Below are positions 61,501-64,000 of a stretch of DNA of 64,000 bases, in pieces. The stretch is taken from contig CP154956.1 in assembly GCA_039621445.1 (NCBI GenBank), forward strand, positions 75,368,192 through 75,432,191. The letters run 5' to 3'. How positions within the stretch are numbered: the first letter of the stretch is position 1; each line of letters opens with the position of its first letter. Below the pieces are notes generated by a model. That model saw only the letters and a list, made by a program, of their open reading frames with translations, ran no database searches and was not told the origin of the DNA. The position numbers and the translations under genes were made by a program. Origin of the DNA: Euglena gracilis. Taxonomy: Eukaryota > Euglenida > Euglenophyceae > Euglenales.

Positions 61501-64000
61501 ATATTTTTTATTCTAATTTGGCGCTAGTGTTGTGGGGGGAGTCGACCCCCGCCACCAAGCCTCCGCGCCCTGCCCTGCCCTTGCGCGAACCAGTAGGCAT
61601 TATCCGCTGGCGTGATGTACTGGATGAACGGATGGATTTGGGTGGGGCAAGGGCTCCTTGGGAGTTGGCCCTGCGGCCATCCTTGCCTCACAGCAGCCAG
61701 TGCCCCCGGAGGAGGCGGAGGTTGAACGCTGGTTCCAGCCCAGGGCTGGCATTTGTGGGTTAGAGTTTAAGCCCCCCCCCCCCGGGGTTCGTGACTGCGC
61801 AGCCACTCCACAGCACCAGGTCCAACCCCCGGGGGGTCAATTATGACCAAAAGCGCTTGGCACTCGGTGGAGGTATTCTGGTGGCCCCCAAAGGCCCATT
61901 TTTGACTTAGGCAGCGGAAGTTTCAAGATTGCACTAGACGGACCATGGAAACCCAATGAAATTGGGTCTGCATCCCTCTCTGCACCTGGGCTGGCTCTCA
62001 CGAGTATTTATAAATCAGACAAAAAATCAGGCACACAAATTTTTAAAATTATAAGTCAGTTGCATGAAAAGCCTCAGTGGATAAACTGGAATAAACCAGA
62101 AAACCCAGAGAATCCCTGAAGGTCTGGAGCCTGGAATAACAGTGTCAGTCAGGTCCATGGCGATGCCAATGGGTACGGCTGAATGCTATTCACAAGGCAT
62201 AGGCATTTGTAGTGATTTTTTTCTTCATTTCGGATAATTCATTTATGTAACCTCCCTTGCACCTCATATCGGCTCTCTTACTCTCTCTGCCAGTTGTCCA
62301 CTTTGTTTTCTGCTCTGACTATTTTTTCAACCTCCATCTTGAACTCTTGCAAAACCTTTGAGCCGATGGTAGCTAAATATGCGGGTGCGATGTGGCAGCT
62401 GAGAATGCCACGCACAAATGTGTTGTTGTGCACAGACGATCCAATTTTAATGATTTTTCACCTTTTTTGGCGACATTTATTTCCAGTACTCTGTTATGAA
62501 TCGAAGCATTTTTAAATCATTTTAGCAGAGGGTCCTGGAATACATTACCGGAGCATTCTAGAATAGAATCATGAATATTTTTTTTGGCAAACCGGAATAC
62601 CTCGCCTATTTAGGTTCGGGCTAGGATGCATATGGCATAAAGTGGAACCCCCATACTTAAGGGACAATTGTGGGAAGGGTGTGTGGGGGGGTGTGGGGGG
62701 TGTCCCTAAACATTGGGTGTATCTGGCACATAGTGTTATCGGGCCGTTTTTGGACCATTGACAGGTCCCAGGGAAGGTTGAGACAGAGGATCTCCTGAAG
62801 GTGGGTGCGCAGCCACCCAGTAACGGTGCACGTCCACCGGCACCAATTTCAGGACCCCAAGGGCCCTGCCACTGGCCAGCGGCCTGGGCTCCGCTGTTGC
62901 AGCCACATCAGCTGCCGATGCTTCAGCACCCACCAGACCGGCATCCACCTCCCCGGTGCAATAACACACACCGAAGCGGCCACGTTATACCCTGCCACCG
63001 GGGCGTGAGACTGGGGGGACAACGTGGTGCCAGGGCATGGCAACCAGCAGCCGGAGAGAGACAGCCCTCAAACTTCCGTTACTTTGGGTGCAAGGAAGTG
63101 GTGAATGTTTACCACTGGATTGGTGGCATCAAAGCAGTGCGACTCACTCCCCCCAAATTATGCACAGAAACTAGTGTGTTTTTACATATTTCAAGGGGAA
63201 ATGATAGAGAAAAACCAGAAAACGGACTCCGGCCCGACACATCCGTGGTATTTCACGTGCCAAATTTTGACTTCTTGTAACGCAGTCCTGTTGCAGAAAA
63301 GGTGTCGAACAGCCACAGGTCGTTTGCACGTCATCAATTCATGACGTTTAACTGCCAAACAAATGACGCCAAAGCAACAGGCCGTTCGGGCCAGGGAACA
63401 GCACTGCAAATGTACACACACAAGACAGGCAAATTTTGGTTGGATGCCACTGGTTGCATAGGAAAGGGATCTTGTTATTTTGGTTCTGCCCCCCTTCCCC
63501 CCCGGAGGCCGAAAACCGAGTAACTCAGAAAATGACGCAAAGATTGTGTGTGGGGTACTGTGGGGGTGTGTGTCGGCAGTGTGAGGAAGTGAAAATTTTC
63601 AACGCACTTTTTGTGTCGTGGAGGAGCAAGCGGAAACCCGCTCCAACAATCAGGAGTGAAAACATGCCGTCGTCAACAAAGATATATTGTTTGACAAATA
63701 TATTACAAATATCTGTTTTCTGCATAATACACACAGTGTGCATGCAATCAAAAAACTGACAGTGAGCACGCGATCCAGTGGAGGAACTATATGATGCACA
63801 GGTCGACGAATGTGTCTACAGCATGCAGTCTCTTGCGTATTGTGAATTTCTGCCCCACAACCACCCAGCTCTCCCTCCCTGTCAACCTGGTGGGTTGGTC
63901 AGATGGTTGCCGCCAGCTCCCCTCCCCCCCCCCCAGTCCCTCAGCCAGCCAGCTGTGACCGCGGCCCACCTCGTCTACCAGGAGGCCCATTACCAGGGCA
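58502..64000 (+). CDS. HAD-family phosphatase (PpaX/PGP-like), 5' part
   Basis: Exon 58502-58604 reads MLEYGTYLFDLDGTLLDTF and PLILASFRHVLQNVA. FDLDGTLLDTF is HAD motif I (DxDGT), with the nucleophile Asp and acid/base Asp. A later exon at about 60894-60955 reads EVARFIGIPLRQQYAPQ, the FxGxPL cap-loop typical of pyrophosphatase/phosphoglycolate phosphatase types. Possible further exons are 61694 onward (PVPPEEAEVERWFQPR) and about 63951-64000 (VTAAHLVYQEAHYQG). Motifs II-IV lie beyond the edge. The phase after 58604 (1) does not fit 60894, so an exon is missing between. Substrate unknown. Confidence 0.75.
59455..59690. repeat. AGGCC-type dispersed repeat, diverged copy
   Basis: TAGGGTTAGGGTTAGG then AAAATCGGCCATTTTCAGGG, CTAAATTCGGCCGAAATTCG and TGACCTTGTCCC, in the order seen at 34900 and 37505. 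Confidence 0.5.
59731..59773. repeat. Near-perfect hairpin with C6/G6 stem
   Basis: ATCACTCTAT...CCCCCC directly against GGGGGG...ATAGAGTGAT, about 40 bp, almost no loop. Confidence 0.85.
62075..62615. mobile_element. Element with GGAATAAACC subterminal repeats, copy 2
   Basis: GGAATAAACCAGAAAACCC at the left, TTACCGGAGCATTCTAGAATAG and TTTTTTTTGGCAAACCGGAAT at the right, as in 12030-12545. Confidence 0.5.
62850..62956 (+). CDS. Candidate G+C-rich exon of the phosphatase gene
   Basis: It runs from AATTTCAG|GACC to a GTGCAA donor. One frame is Ala/Ser-rich (SAVAATSAADASAPTRPAS) and another Cys-rich. Composition fits an exon, but the frame is unresolved and no HAD motif is seen. Confidence 0.25.

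Overview
The window is eukaryotic nuclear DNA from a protist with a large, repeat-laden genome. Protein-coding signal is confined to short exons (30-280 bp) of high G+C on the + strand. They are separated by introns of 0.1-3.8 kb full of simple repeats, poly-C/poly-G tracts and small transposons. There are no bacterial operons, RBS, tRNA, rRNA or CRISPR signals. Most acceptors read AG|G and most donors GTGTG or GTCTG rather than GTAAGT. Together with long introns, noncanonical intron ends and transposon-like introns, this would fit a dinoflagellate-type alveolate, but the sequence alone does not prove the lineage.

Layout. (1) 1-1.5 kb: a decayed hAT-superfamily transposase gene, itself interrupted by a 202-bp MITE. 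(2) About 4.6-5.5 kb: an A+T-richer spliced remnant of unknown origin. (3) From about 11.4 kb (possibly 3.97 kb) to 17.5 kb: an RluA-type RNA pseudouridine synthase gene. (4) 18.13-43.21 kb: a UPF1-like SF1 RNA helicase gene in about 26 exons, with splice phases agreeing at most junctions. (5) About 44.5 or 45.2 to 57.4 kb: a gene for a helical, proline- and acid-rich protein with RLYDE-type motifs. (6) 58.5 kb to beyond the right edge: the start of a HAD-family phosphatase gene. All lie on the + strand, one after another, with gaps of about 0.6-2 kb.

The introns hold the main novelty. A family of 120-640 bp elements with CAGG...CCTG (or CA...TG) inverted ends and 8-bp target duplications occurs in at least nine copies. 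One makes up nearly a whole intron of the helicase gene, and another has landed in the sequence of its last exon. Three further elements with G/C-homopolymer tips and subterminal repeat arrays (27.36-30.78 kb) are stacked with a giant (TATACA)n microsatellite inside the intron that follows the Walker A exon. Other families (TTTTAAGGC-rich, GGATAAC-rich, GGAATAAACC-rich, TGTGTATCA-rich) show the same plan of repeats clustered at both ends. The genes have no evident shared pathway beyond RNA metabolism for the synthase and the helicase.
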